From a bacterium (GTDB lineage Bacteria; Pseudomonadota; Alphaproteobacteria; Rhodobacterales; Rhodobacteraceae): a DNA stretch of 64,000 nucleotides. Shown one piece after another: positions 35,681 to 45,232 of the stretch (the first letter of the stretch is position 1; each line of letters starts with the position of its first letter). The notes beneath the pieces were generated by a model. It did not search any database. It saw nothing but the letters and a program-made list of their open reading frames with translations, and had not been told where the DNA came from. Location: assembly GCA_016124195.1 (NCBI GenBank), contig WGOE01000012.1, positions 1-64,000 on the forward strand. Direction: 5' to 3'. The translations under genes and the position numbers were made by a program.

Positions 35681-36760
35681 ATGGACATGGCCACGATCAG
35701 AACGACGGCAGGGCGCGGGCGGCTTTACGACAGCGTGCTGGACACGGTGGGCGATACGCCGGTGATCCGGGTGAACAACCTCGGCCCCGCCGGGGTCAGG
35801 CTTTATGTGAAGGCGGAATTCTTCAACCCCGCCGATTCGGTCAAGGACCGGCTGGCGCTGAACATCATCGAGGCAGCAGAACGGGACGGCTCGCTGAGAC
35901 CCGGACAGACGGTGGTCGAGGCGACCAGCGGCAACACCGGCATCGGGCTTGCCATGGTCTGCGCGCAGAAGGGCTATCCGCTGGTCGTCACCATGGCCGA
36001 CAGCTTTTCGGTGGAGCGCCGCAAGCTGATGCGGATGCTGGGGGCACGGGTGATCCTCACCCCTCGGGCCCAGAAGGGCACGGGGATGTATATGAAGGCG
36101 GCAGAACTGGCCGCGAAACATGGCTGGTTCCTGGCCCGGCAATTCGAGACATCCGCCAATGCCGATATCCACGAGGCCACCACGGCACGGGAGATCATCG
36201 CGGATTTTGCCGGGGACCGGCTGGATTACGTGGTGACGGGCTATGGCACCGGCGGCACGGTGGCGGGCCTGTCGCGCGTGTTGCGGCGCGAACGGCCCGA
36301 GACGAAGATCATCCTGTCAGAGCCGGCCAATGCCGGCCTGCTGGCCAGCGGCATCCCGCAGGACCGTGGGCCGGACGGCGCCCCCGCCAAATCCCACCCC
36401 GCCTTCGAGCCGCATCCGATCCAGGGCTGGACGCCGGATTTCATCCCGAACGTGTTGCAGGAGGCGGTCGACCACCACGGCTATGACCAGCTGGTGCCGG
36501 TGTCCGGGGCTGCGGGCCTTGACGGGGCGCGCAAACTGGCCCGGCGCGAGGGGATCATGACCGGCATCTCGGGCGGGGCGACCTTTGCCGTGGCGATGGG
36601 CCTTGCAGAGACGGCGGCGCCCGGAACCGTCATCCTGGCGATGCTGCCCGACACCGCCGAACGCTATCTGACCACGCCGCTGTTCGAAGCCATCCCCGAA
36701 GCGATGGACGAGGCGGAGATGGAGATCTCGCGCTCTACCCCCGGCTATCAGATCGGCTGA
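35681..36760 (+). CDS. Cysteine-synthase-like PLP enzyme (fold type II)
   Basis: 359 residues. NPADSVKDRLA holds the PLP Lys at about residue 55, EATSGNTGIGLAMV binds substrate, YGTGGTVAGLSRVLR and ISGGATFAVAMGLA bind cofactor phosphate. This is a beta-replacement enzyme of the CysK/CBS-core type, about 40 residues longer than CysK. GGAGGG precedes the ATG at 35681. It sits 11 bases before a PLP decarboxylase and divergent from a dedicated regulator, so it may make a special amino acid (for example cysteate or diaminopropionate) instead of housekeeping cysteine. That role is inference; plain cysteine synthase is the alternative. Confidence 0.85.
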   Translation: MDMATIRTTAGRGRLYDSVLDTVGDTPVIRVNNLGPAGVRLYVKAEFFNPADSVKDRLALNIIEAAERDGSLRPGQTVVEATSGNTGIGLAMVCAQKGYPLVVTMADSFSVERRKLMRMLGARVILTPRAQKGTGMYMKAAELAAKHGWFLARQFETSANADIHEATTAREIIADFAGDRLDYVVTGYGTGGTVAGLSRVLRRERPETKIILSEPANAGLLASGIPQDRGPDGAPAKSHPAFEPHPIQGWTPDFIPNVLQEAVDHHGYDQLVPVSGAAGLDGARKLARREGIMTGISGGATFAVAMGLAETAAPGTVILAMLPDTAERYLTTPLFEAIPEAMDEAEMEISRSTPGYQIG

Positions 36761-36771
36761 GGAGCAAGATC

Positions 36772-38256
36772 GTGAATGATCAGGACCTTGGCGGCCCGTC
36801 CGGCTCGCTCGACCCCGAAGATTGGAGCGCGTTCCGCCGGGTGGCCCATGCTGCGGTGGATGACGCCATCGCCCGCATCGTCAACCTGCGCGACGGCCCG
36901 GTCTGGCAGCCCATGCCGGACCCCGCCCGCGTCCGCTTCCACCGCCCGCTTCCGATGACGCCAGAGCCTTTGGCCGAGATTTATGCCGAGGTGAAGGAGG
37001 GCGTCCTGCCCTATGCCATGGGCAATGTGCATCCGCGCTTTTTCAGCTGGTACATGGGGGCGGGCGACCTGACCGGCGCTTTGGCCGATTTTCTGGCGGC
37101 GGTGGATGGATCGAACCTTGGCGGCGGCGATACTGCCGCGGCGGCGGTGGACCGGCAGGTGACGGATTGGGTCCGCCAGATGATGGGCTTTCCGGCCGAG
37201 GCGAGTGCCGCGCTCGTCTCGGGCGGGTCAATGGCGAATATCATCGGCCTGACCGCCGCCCGAAATGCGATGGCCGGGGTTGACCTGCGCCATCACGGGC
37301 TGGAGGCGATGCCGCGGCCCTTGGCATTCTACGCCTCCGATCAGGTGCACAGTTGCCACAAGAAGGCGATGAATCTGCTGGGCCTTGGCCTGAACGCGCT
37401 GCGCCGGGTGCCCTCGGATGCGGCATATCGCATGGATCTGACGGAGCTTGAGGCGATGATCCGCGCCGATCTGGCCCGCGGCATCCGCCCCGCCTGCGTG
37501 ATCGCCACCGCGGGCACCACCAACACCGGGTCAATCGACGATCTGGCCGGTTTGGCCGATCTGTGCCGCAGCCACGGCATCTGGCTGCATGTCGATGGCT
37601 GCATCGGCGCGCTGCTGGCCATAGCCCCGCAGAATGCTCATCTGGTCAAGGGCATGGAGCGGGCTCACTCGCTGGCGCTGGACCTGCACAAATGGCTGCA
37701 CGCGCCGTTCGACGCGGGCTGCGTGGTGATCCGCGATCGGACGCTCCACCGCGAGACCTTTGCCGAAGAGGCCGAATATCTGGAACAGGCCGAACGCGGT
37801 CTGGCCGCGACCGAGTTCCTGCACCACTATACGCTGGAAACCACCCGCAGCTTCCGTGCGTTGAAGCTGTGGATGATGCTGAAGCAGCACGGCGTCCTGC
37901 GGTTCGGACAGCTGATCGACCGCAACATCGCGCAGGCCCGCTATCTGGGCAAGCGCGTGGCCGCCAACCCAAGGCTGGAGTTGTTGGCCCCTGTCGCCAC
38001 CAGCATCGTCTGCTTTCGCGTTAACCCGGGCGGCATGGCCGAGAGCGCGCTGGACCGGCTGAACCACGAAATCCTGTTCCGCCTGCAGGAAAGCGGCATC
38101 GCGGCACCGTCCGGCACCACCTTGCACGGCCATTTCTGCCTGCGCGTTGCCTTTTGCAACCACCGCACCCAGCGCGAGGATGTCGATCTCTTGCTTGCGA
38201 CGGTCGAAGAAATCGCCGGCGCAATGGAGGTTGATATGAAAGCCCGCACCGATTGA
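36772..38256 (+). CDS. Group II PLP-dependent amino-acid decarboxylase
   Basis: 494 residues of the glutamate/aromatic-amino-acid decarboxylase family. The motifs are ASDQVHSCHKKAMNLLG (PLP-stacking His), VIATAGTTNTGSIDDL, WLHVDGCIGA (Asp) and LDLHKWLHAPFDAGCV with the Schiff-base Lys at about residue 307. The GTG start has GAGGAGC upstream and lies 11 bases after the synthase stop. Its neighbour suggests it decarboxylates that enzyme's product. Aromatic L-amino acid, 2,4-diaminobutyrate or cysteine-sulfinate/cysteate decarboxylases are all possible by family. Confidence 0.88.
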   Translation: MNDQDLGGPSGSLDPEDWSAFRRVAHAAVDDAIARIVNLRDGPVWQPMPDPARVRFHRPLPMTPEPLAEIYAEVKEGVLPYAMGNVHPRFFSWYMGAGDLTGALADFLAAVDGSNLGGGDTAAAAVDRQVTDWVRQMMGFPAEASAALVSGGSMANIIGLTAARNAMAGVDLRHHGLEAMPRPLAFYASDQVHSCHKKAMNLLGLGLNALRRVPSDAAYRMDLTELEAMIRADLARGIRPACVIATAGTTNTGSIDDLAGLADLCRSHGIWLHVDGCIGALLAIAPQNAHLVKGMERAHSLALDLHKWLHAPFDAGCVVIRDRTLHRETFAEEAEYLEQAERGLAATEFLHHYTLETTRSFRALKLWMMLKQHGVLRFGQLIDRNIAQARYLGKRVAANPRLELLAPVATSIVCFRVNPGGMAESALDRLNHEILFRLQESGIAAPSGTTLHGHFCLRVAFCNHRTQREDVDLLLATVEEIAGAMEVDMKARTD

Positions 38257-38454
38257 GCCATCTGGTGTTGTGCCGAGGCGGGCTGTTTCAGCGGCCAGCT
38301 GCCGGCAAGCCATCGCCCGCGCCTCAAGGAGCAGTGTGCCATCCCGCCACGGCCGGGCAGAGCCGCCAAAGCCATAGCGCACATTGACATGGCCCCCGTC
38401 CGCAACCCCGGCTAATAGTTCGCAGCCCCTTGCCCTCTTGCCCTTCGGTCCGCG

Positions 38455-39636
38455 TCAGGTCACGCGTTCCAGCGCGACGGCCGTCGCCTCGCCGCCGCCG
38501 ATGCACAGCGATGCAACCCCGCGCGTCATCCCGTGGCGTTCCAGTGCGGCGAGCAGTGTCACCATCACCCGCGCGCCCGAGGCACCGATGGGGTGACCCA
38601 GCGCGCAGGCCCCGCCGTGCACGTTGACCTTGTCATGCGGCAGGTCCAGATCGCGCATCGCGGCCATTGTCACCACGGCAAAGGCCTCGTTCACCTCGAA
38701 CAGGTCGACATCCTTCAGGCTCCAGCCGGTCTTGTCGGCCAGCTTGCGCATCGCACCGATCGGGGCGGTGGCGAAGAGGCTCGGCTTGTCCGCATGGGTT
38801 GTGTGGCCCACCAGAACCGCCAGCGGCTTCAGCCCGCGCCGCTCTGCCTCGGACCGGCGCATCATCACCAAAGCGGCCGCCCCGTCCGATATCGAGGAGG
38901 CGTTCGCCGCCGTTACCGTGCCGCCGTCGCGGAAAGCGGGCTTCAGCGTCGGGATCTTGTCAAGCCGCGCCTTGCCCGGCAGTTCGTCCATCGTCACCGA
39001 GGTGGCCGTGCGGCCCGCCGTCACCGTGACCGGCACCAGTTCGGCGGCAAAGGCACCTTGGGCGATGGCCTGCTGCGCACGGGTCAACGAGGCGATGGCA
39101 AAGGCGTCCTGCGCTTGCCGGGTGAACTGATAGGTCTCGGCACAATCTTCGGCGAAGCTGCCCATCGGCCGGCCCTTGTCGTAGGCGTCTTCCAACCCAT
39201 CGAGGAACATGTGGTCCAGCACCCGGCCATGCCCCATCCGGTAGCCGCCCCGTGCCCGGTCCAGAAGATATGGCGCGTTCGTCATGCTTTCCATGCCGCC
39301 CGCCACGATGACATCGGCGCTGCCCACCGCCAGCATGTCATGCGCGAACATCGCGGCCCGCATGCCAGAGCCGCACATCTTGTTCACCGTGGTCGCCCCG
39401 GCCGCCAGCGGCAGCCCCGCGCCAAGTGCGGCCTGCCGGGCGGGTGCCTGACCCTGGCCCGCGGGCAGCACGCAGCCCATGACGATCTCTTGCACGTCTT
39501 CCGGGGCAAGACCCGCGCGGGACACCGCGGCGCGGATGGCTGCGGCGCCCAGTTGCGGCGCCGGGGCATTGGCAAGGTCGCCCTGAAAGCCGCCCATGGG
39601 CGTGCGGGCCATGCCCACGATTACGATCTGGTCCAT
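38455..39636 (-). CDS. Acetyl-CoA acetyltransferase / 3-ketoacyl-CoA thiolase
   Basis: 393 residues, standard thiolase length. NKMCGSGMRAAMFAH holds the nucleophilic Cys at about residue 88, NVHGGACALGHPIGASG holds the His, and CIGGGEATAVAL holds the second Cys. All three catalytic residues are present, unlike the thiolase-like gene at 4823. The ATG at 39636 opens directly at MDQIVIVGMARTPMGG. It is the last gene of a ligase-SDR-thiolase operon and would cleave the beta-ketoacyl-CoA made there, or condense acetyl-CoA. Confidence 0.92.
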   Translation of the reverse strand: MDQIVIVGMARTPMGGFQGDLANAPAPQLGAAAIRAAVSRAGLAPEDVQEIVMGCVLPAGQGQAPARQAALGAGLPLAAGATTVNKMCGSGMRAAMFAHDMLAVGSADVIVAGGMESMTNAPYLLDRARGGYRMGHGRVLDHMFLDGLEDAYDKGRPMGSFAEDCAETYQFTRQAQDAFAIASLTRAQQAIAQGAFAAELVPVTVTAGRTATSVTMDELPGKARLDKIPTLKPAFRDGGTVTAANASSISDGAAALVMMRRSEAERRGLKPLAVLVGHTTHADKPSLFATAPIGAMRKLADKTGWSLKDVDLFEVNEAFAVVTMAAMRDLDLPHDKVNVHGGACALGHPIGASGARVMVTLLAALERHGMTRGVASLCIGGGEATAVALERVT

Positions 39637-39664
39637 CCTGCGTCTCCCCTGAATTCGGCCCCTG

Positions 39665-40432
39665 TCATTTCGGCGCCATGCGCAGAGCGCCGTCAAGCCG
39701 GATCACCTCTCCGTTCAGCATCTGGTTTTCCACGATATGGCGCACCAGTGCGGCATATTCCGCCGGATGGCCCAGCCGCGCCGGGAAAGGGACCGCGGCG
39801 CCCAGGGCGTCTTGCACGTCTTGCGGCAGGCCGGTCACCATCGGTGTGCCGAAAAGACCCGGTGCTATTGCCATGACCCGGATGCCCAGCCGCGCCAGTT
39901 CGCGCGCCACCGGCAGGGTCAGCGCCGCAACGCCCCCTTTGGAGGCCGCATAGGCCGCCTGACCAATCTGCCCATCGAACGCCGCGATCGAGGCGGTGTT
40001 GACGATCACCCCGCGCTCTCCGCCGTCACCGGGGGCGTTCCTGGCGATCGCCTCGGCCGCCAGCCGCAGCATGTTGAAAGTGCCGATCAGGTTGACCGAA
40101 ACGGCGCGGGCGAAACGGTCGAGGTCATGCGGCCCTTCGCGGCCCAGCACCTTTGCCCCTGTCAGGATGCCCGCGCAATTCACCAACGCGTCGAGCCTGC
40201 CGAAGCTGCCCAGTGCCCGGTCCACCGCCGCGCGGCCATCGGCCTCGCGCGTCACATCGGTCTGGACGAACCGCGCCACCGGGCCAAGGTCGGCCAGCAC
40301 CGCCGCTCCGGCCTCGGCGTTCACGTCGGCCAGAACGACCCGGCCGCCAGCCTCTGCCACCATCCGGGCCACCGCCGCTCCAAGGCCAGAGCCCGCGCCG
40401 GTCACCAGAAAAACGCTGTCCTTGACCTTCAT
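39665..40432 (-). CDS. Short-chain dehydrogenase, 3-hydroxyacyl-CoA dehydrogenase type
   Basis: 255 residues. The N-terminal [14 protein letters not shown] binds NAD, LVNCAGI is the NNAG-like motif, and the catalytic Ser and YAASK (Tyr, Lys) are visible. The end [33 protein letters not shown] resembles type II 3-hydroxyacyl-CoA dehydrogenases (HSD17B10-like). It lies between the acyl-CoA ligase and the thiolase, consistent with oxidation of a 3-hydroxyacyl-CoA to the ketoacyl-CoA that the thiolase cleaves. Confidence 0.9.
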   Translation of the reverse strand: MKVKDSVFLVTGAGSGLGAAVARMVAEAGGRVVLADVNAEAGAAVLADLGPVARFVQTDVTREADGRAAVDRALGSFGRLDALVNCAGILTGAKVLGREGPHDLDRFARAVSVNLIGTFNMLRLAAEAIARNAPGDGGERGVIVNTASIAAFDGQIGQAAYAASKGGVAALTLPVARELARLGIRVMAIAPGLFGTPMVTGLPQDVQDALGAAVPFPARLGHPAEYAALVRHIVENQMLNGEVIRLDGALRMAPK

Positions 40433-40441
40433 TTCGCCTCC

Positions 40442-42109
40442 TCAGTTTCGCGCCTGCTTCTGGACTTCCTGACTGCGCAGCATGAACCGCTGGATCTTGC
40501 CGCTGGGCGTCTTTGGCAGGTCGCTCACGAATTCCACGAGACGCGGATAAGAGTGGGCCGAGAGCCGATTGCGCACATGCAGACGCAGCTCTTCGGCCAG
40601 CGCCTCGGATGCCACATGGCCTTTGGCCAGCACCACGAAGGCCTTGACCAGTTCTGTCCGTTCGGGATCGGGCACGCCGATCACGGCGGCCTCGGTCACG
40701 GCAGGGTGTTCGATCAGCGCGCTTTCCACTTCGAACGGGCCGATCCGGTAGCCGGCCGAGGTGATCACGTCATCCGACCGCCCGATGAAGCTGACCGAAC
40801 CGTCCGGGTCGAATTCCACGGTGTCGCCGGTCCGGTAATAGCCGCCTGCGATGGCCGGGGTGTCCTTCTGCCAATAGCCGGTGAACCAGCACAGCGGCGA
40901 GCGCGCCATGTCCACCGCCAGCATGCCGGGCTGGTTGGGGGGCAGTTCCTTGCCCGCATCATCCAGCACCGCGACCCGGAACCCCGGCATGGCGAGCCCG
41001 GCCGAGCCTGCACGCACCGGATGATCCAGGCCATGATGGTTGTTGACCACCATGCCCACTTCGGTCTGTCCGTAGTGGTCATGGATCGGCGCGGCCAGAT
41101 GCTGGGCGAACCAGCGGATCACTTCGGGGTTCAGCGGCTCGCCAGCCGAACTGACAACGCGCAACTGACCCTTGACGGCCGCCGCGGCCTCGGCCCCTGC
41201 CGCGATCAGCAGGCGGTAGGCGGTGGGCGCGCCGGCAAGATTGGTGATGCCCAGACGGCGGATCAGGTCATAGGTGCCCTCCACCGTGAACGGGCTTTCA
41301 CAGAAGGTCGTGGCATGGCCCAGCAGCAGCGGCCCGGTAACGGCGTAATAAAGCCCGTAGGCCCAACCCGGATCTGCAAGGTTCCAGAACTTGTCCTCGG
41401 GGCGCAGATCCACCGCGTCGCGCATGTAGCTGCCAAAGGCCAAAAGAGCGTTCAGGGGCACCGGCACCCCCTTGGGCGCCCCTGTCGTGCCCGAGGTTGA
41501 CATCATCAGGAACAGATCCGTGCCCCTGCGCAGCACCGGCGCAAAGACGGGCGCGGCCGCGGCCAATGCCGCGGCAAGGTCGATATCGCCGGCCGGGGCG
41601 ACCTCGCCCGCGCGCAGGACCGTGGCCACGCGGGGGCAGTTGGGCACGTCATCCAGCTTCAGCCGGTTGGCCATGTCGGCCACGACCAGTCTCGCGCGGC
41701 TGGTCTGCAGGCGCTGCTCGATCGCCTTGGGCCCGAAGGCGGTGAACAGCGGCTGATAGACCGCCCCCGCCCGCCAGGTGCCAAGAATGGTGATCAGCAG
41801 CTCTGGTGTGCGCGGCAAGATCCCGGCCACCACATCGCCCGCGCCGATCCCCTCGGCGGCCAGCATGCCGGCAAAGCGGGCCGAGGCTTCCTGCAACGCG
41901 GCAAAGGTCAGGCTGACGTGGCGACCATCCTTCGCGATCCAGTTGAGGGCGATGCGCCCCGGCGCGACATGGCGGTCGCAACATTCCACACAGGCGTTGA
42001 GGCCTGCGGTCAGGCTGCCCGCCAGCGTCGCCTCGACAGCGGCCAGGCTGAATTCGGAAACCGCCGCGTCATAGGAAACCGGCGCGCGGCCGGCGCGTGT
42101 GTTGGTCAT
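40442..42109 (-). CDS. AMP-forming acyl-CoA synthetase
   Basis: 555 residues. MMSTSGTTGAPKGVPV is the AMP-binding P-loop, YGQTEVGMV the A5 region, DGSVSFIGRSDDVITSAGYRIGP the hinge, and TPSGKIQRFMLR the C-terminal catalytic Lys motif. It activates an acid for the SDR and thiolase encoded 9 bases downstream. It could be a medium-chain or branched acyl-CoA synthetase. No acyl-CoA dehydrogenase or enoyl-CoA hydratase is nearby, so the operon covers only part of a beta-oxidation cycle, or a hydroxy-acid substrate. Confidence 0.9.
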   Translation of the reverse strand: MTNTRAGRAPVSYDAAVSEFSLAAVEATLAGSLTAGLNACVECCDRHVAPGRIALNWIAKDGRHVSLTFAALQEASARFAGMLAAEGIGAGDVVAGILPRTPELLITILGTWRAGAVYQPLFTAFGPKAIEQRLQTSRARLVVADMANRLKLDDVPNCPRVATVLRAGEVAPAGDIDLAAALAAAAPVFAPVLRRGTDLFLMMSTSGTTGAPKGVPVPLNALLAFGSYMRDAVDLRPEDKFWNLADPGWAYGLYYAVTGPLLLGHATTFCESPFTVEGTYDLIRRLGITNLAGAPTAYRLLIAAGAEAAAAVKGQLRVVSSAGEPLNPEVIRWFAQHLAAPIHDHYGQTEVGMVVNNHHGLDHPVRAGSAGLAMPGFRVAVLDDAGKELPPNQPGMLAVDMARSPLCWFTGYWQKDTPAIAGGYYRTGDTVEFDPDGSVSFIGRSDDVITSAGYRIGPFEVESALIEHPAVTEAAVIGVPDPERTELVKAFVVLAKGHVASEALAEELRLHVRNRLSAHSYPRLVEFVSDLPKTPSGKIQRFMLRSQEVQKQARN

Positions 42110-42820
42110 TCGTGACGTCCTCCCCTTTGTCCACCAGAATCCGGTGATGTCCGACCTAGATCAAGACCCCGCCCGGTACGCTTGCCAATGACTCTCGCAG
42201 AGTTTTGCCCATTTTGCACTCGGCGCCGCGGGGTTTGCTGTTTTTGGACCGGCCAGCCGGAAGCCGACGGAAATGGCTGCGGGAAACGAAAAGAGCCGGG
42301 ATAGGCGGATTTTCCGCGCGACGGTGGCAAGTCGCTGCGAGCGAAAAAAAGATCATGGCAAGGCGTCCGCCCCGGAACCATGGCCCGGCGTTCGGGGTGC
42401 AGGTGGCTCTGGCCGCGATCAGAGGCAGGAGAAGCAAGATCGCACCGGTGCAGGACTGTGACCTTCACCCGAACCAGACCTAGCCGTGGCGGGACCAGCT
42501 TGCCTAGGCTGCGGCCTGGGAATGCGGGAAGGCCTCGAAGGCTGACCCTTGATGTAAAGACCCCGCAAGTCAGGATCCGGGCGCGGGTGCTGCCGGGTGA
42601 TTTCTTGACCGGCGCCAGCGGGCCCGGGCGGGTCCGCTGCCAGCCGCGAGACAATGACCGATGCCGGCGCCAAGCCGAGCGTTGACCGCTTGGCTTTCGT
42701 GCCGGGGATCGGCCGGGGCAGCCTCTGTCACGGGCGCTGATCGGTGTCGGCTGCCGATCTGGCGCTGCTGCACCGGATCGACAGGCCGCGCGTGGCGTTC
42801 CCCTTCGCGGGCAGGGAGGT
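42110..42820. other. 711-base gap without a supported gene
   Basis: It runs from the acyl-CoA ligase start (minus strand) to the end of the DUF1223 gene. It should hold the ligase promoter near 42110-42200. Open frames of 60-180 residues occur on both strands but are Arg/Pro-rich, lack motifs and look like chance frames of GC-rich DNA. One short plus-strand piece near 42744 (ADLALLHRIDRPRVAF) is protein-like but has no context. Confidence 0.4.
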
Positions 42821-43534
42821 TCAGGGCATCTTGGCTGCGGCGATGATGCGCCCTCCCAACCCCTCTTGCACCAGAAGGGCGGTCTTCAATGCGGGATCGC
42901 CGGGTGCCGGCAAGGCAAAGGAGGCGGAGCCGGATGTCCAGCCGCCAAGGCTGACCAGCTCTTTCACGATGTTGCGATGCGGCAAGGTCCGGCCGGCGTT
43001 CTCGCCGCCACGGACCGGCACCTCGAGCGTCCGCGGATCATAGCGCACCAGCCAGACGACCGCCTGCGCCCCGGCGCCGGGACCCGCGATCGAGACCGAT
43101 CCATTTCCCCAGGCAATGGTCGGGCCGCCGGTGCCGCGATCACCGGCGCGAATGGCGGCTTCCACCTCGCCGAGGCTGTTGCCGACGATGGCGTCCCCGC
43201 CGTTCACGACCATCTGCGGCGTATAGACGTTGGAGCGCCCGCCCGCCCGTGCGTAGTCCCATTGCCGATCCGTGAAGGCCATGTTCCCGAAAGTGTCTGT
43301 CCACCCGAGGCGATCCCAATAGGTGACCGAAAAGCTGAGCGCCAGAATCTCGGGGCGATCGGCGATCGCGTTGAGGTTGGCGTTTGCCGGCGGGCACGAG
43401 CTGCACCCTTGGCTCTGATACTCCTCGACCACCGTGGGATGGGCTGCATCGGCCGCGAATCCTGCTGCCGGCAGAATGACAAGCCCGGCCCAGAGCCCGC
43501 GTTTCAACCAGCCCGTTTGAAGTCTGTCTAACAT
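42821..43534 (-). CDS. Secreted DUF1223-family protein
   Basis: 237 residues. A signal peptide (MLDRLQTGWLKRGLWAGLVILPAAGFA) is followed by VVEEYQSQGCSSCPPANANLNAIAD, the thioredoxin-like CSSCPP motif of DUF1223, and LSFSVTYWDRLGWTDTFG and YTPQMVVNGGDAIVG. Members are periplasmic thioredoxin-fold proteins of unknown role in alphaproteobacteria. The longer upstream frame lacks any domain, and the signal peptide fixes the start at 43534. It is a single gene with no obvious operon partners. Confidence 0.85.
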   Translation of the reverse strand: MLDRLQTGWLKRGLWAGLVILPAAGFAADAAHPTVVEEYQSQGCSSCPPANANLNAIADRPEILALSFSVTYWDRLGWTDTFGNMAFTDRQWDYARAGGRSNVYTPQMVVNGGDAIVGNSLGEVEAAIRAGDRGTGGPTIAWGNGSVSIAGPGAGAQAVVWLVRYDPRTLEVPVRGGENAGRTLPHRNIVKELVSLGGWTSGSASFALPAPGDPALKTALLVQEGLGGRIIAAAKMP

Positions 43535-44113
43535 TTCTGCCCTTCCCTTGTTGAACGCTGGCGTCAGGCTCTGCGCTGTTCCGATCCCGTCCGGCAAAGG
43601 CCATGTCGTCCCGGGGGGCGCATGTATTTCTGCCGCGGTCGGAAAAAGATCACACGATGGCGTGATGACGGTGATCGGCCTGCGCAGGTCTGGCAGTTCG
43701 TTGCGCAACGCCAAGGGGCAGGGGCTTTGCCTCGGGTCACGCACAATCCGGTCGCGGCGCGGCATCCTGCCATCGCTAACCTTCGCGGCCGGAGTTTTGG
43801 CCTGAAGGCCGCCAAGCCGGACCACATCCCGGGACGGGGGCGGCGCAGCCTTGGTGAAAAGGGGCGACCTGTGGAAATCCGCACCGCTCCGGGGCATCTG
43901 CCCGTAGGAGAGGCCGGGTCGCTGCCCGGCACGGGGCGAAAGCGCGATCAACCCTTTGCGCGCCGTCGGGCCGCCAATGCGGGCCCCACCATCGGCTACG
44001 GCGAAGGACAAAGGTATTTCTTCGGCAAGCCCTCGGGCCTCTGCCCGGCCACCGCCATCCCTGCCCGCTGCGGCCGTTCGGAACGGATGACCGACCCGCG
44101 ACGCTCCCGGTCG
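43535..44113. other. 579-base gap without a supported gene
   Basis: The gap lies between the DUF1223 start and the end of the WYL regulator, both on the minus strand. It should carry the DUF1223 promoter near 43540-43600. A very long plus-strand frame runs through here to the lipoprotein gene, but before 45233 it is antisense to real genes and has no motif. Confidence 0.45.
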
Positions 44114-45109
44114 TCAGGGCAGGGCCGGGAAATCCGCCCGCCGGAAGCCCTCGATCATCTGTCGAAGGCGTTCGGGCGCGATCACCTCGACCCCGTCGCC
44201 CCACTGATACAGGTGCCAGGCCATCTCCAGATGCCCCGCTGCATGAAAGCTGATCGTCAGGGACCCATCGGGCGCCTCGGTCATGTGCTGCCTGGGGTGG
44301 AAGATGAATTCGCGCGCAACCTCTGCCGCCTGGGGCGAGAACCGCCAGATCACCTCGCCGTATTCAGCCTCGGCATGGTAGGACCCAAAAGCCCGGGCCG
44401 TGTGGCTGTTCAGATCGAAGCCGGGGTCGCGGGCAAACGAGGTGGCTTCGAGCCGGGCAGAGGTGATGCGGTCCACGCGGAAATGCTGCATCTTGCCGTC
44501 GCCGCCAACCTCGCGCGCCACCAGATAGCGCCGCGTGCCCAAGAGCAGGCCATGCGGTTCCAGAACGCGTTCGCGATTGGGCTCGCGCCCGCCGGCATAG
44601 GCGACCGTCAGCAGGTGCGGCCCCTTCAGCGCGGCCGCGATGGCGCCGAACAGGGCCGGATCGGTCCGCACCCGCGGCCCCGGGCGCGAGGCGAAACCAT
44701 AGGCTTCCAGCATCGCCTCGGCATCGGCTTCGGCGCGTCGCGCAAGCGAACCGGGCATCGCCGCCAACAGCCTGTCGCGCAGCGATTGCAGAGCGCGGAC
44801 TTCGGGCACGGCACCATCGCGCTCGGCCCGGCGAATGGCGATTTCGATGGCGGACAATTCGCTGTCGCGTATCCCCTGCGACAGCATCAGACGCGCGTCC
44901 GAGGCGCTGATTTTCCAGAACTTGCGTCTTTCCTCGTCGGTCCGGCTGGTGCAGTTCGGAAACGCATCCTCCAGCGCCTTCGTCATGCGCTGCGCCGTGC
45001 GACGGTCAACCGAAAATTCCTGTTCGATGTCAATCAGCGAGACCCCGGAATAGCGCGAGGTCGCCATTTCCGCGAGGCGCAGCAGATCCGAGGCTTTCTG
45101 GAAGGACAT
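44114..45109 (-). CDS. WYL-domain transcriptional regulator
   Basis: 331 residues. An N-terminal winged helix is about residues 1-65 (ASDLLRLAEMATSRYSGVSLIDIEQEFSVDRRTAQRMTKAL). A WYL domain begins at about residue 165 (HLLTVAYAGGREPNRERVLEPHGLLLGTRRYLVARE, the usual WYLVA replaced by RYLVA). A C-terminal extension at about 250-325 follows. WYL proteins sense DNA-damage- or phage-related ligands and small molecules. It is divergent from the lipoprotein gene at 45233; no defence genes are nearby. Confidence 0.88.
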   Translation of the reverse strand: MSFQKASDLLRLAEMATSRYSGVSLIDIEQEFSVDRRTAQRMTKALEDAFPNCTSRTDEERRKFWKISASDARLMLSQGIRDSELSAIEIAIRRAERDGAVPEVRALQSLRDRLLAAMPGSLARRAEADAEAMLEAYGFASRPGPRVRTDPALFGAIAAALKGPHLLTVAYAGGREPNRERVLEPHGLLLGTRRYLVAREVGGDGKMQHFRVDRITSARLEATSFARDPGFDLNSHTARAFGSYHAEAEYGEVIWRFSPQAAEVAREFIFHPRQHMTEAPDGSLTISFHAAGHLEMAWHLYQWGDGVEVIAPERLRQMIEGFRRADFPALP

Positions 45110-45232
45110 GGCAACTCCGTGACAGGATTTGTCGTGATGCTGACACAGGTTGGGGGCGTTGACGAATCCTTATCGCAGCAAGGTGCCGCACCCTGCGGCC
45201 GCGACCTGCATATTTACAAAGTGAGACTGATC

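Noticed and set aside
42744-43043. Plus-strand frame reading ADLALLHRIDRPRVAF
   Set aside because: Too short and mostly antisense to the DUF1223 gene; no context or start signal.
43622-45232. A very long plus-strand frame upstream of the lipoprotein
   Set aside because: It is antisense to the WYL regulator, lacks motifs, and the lipobox marks a start at 45233.
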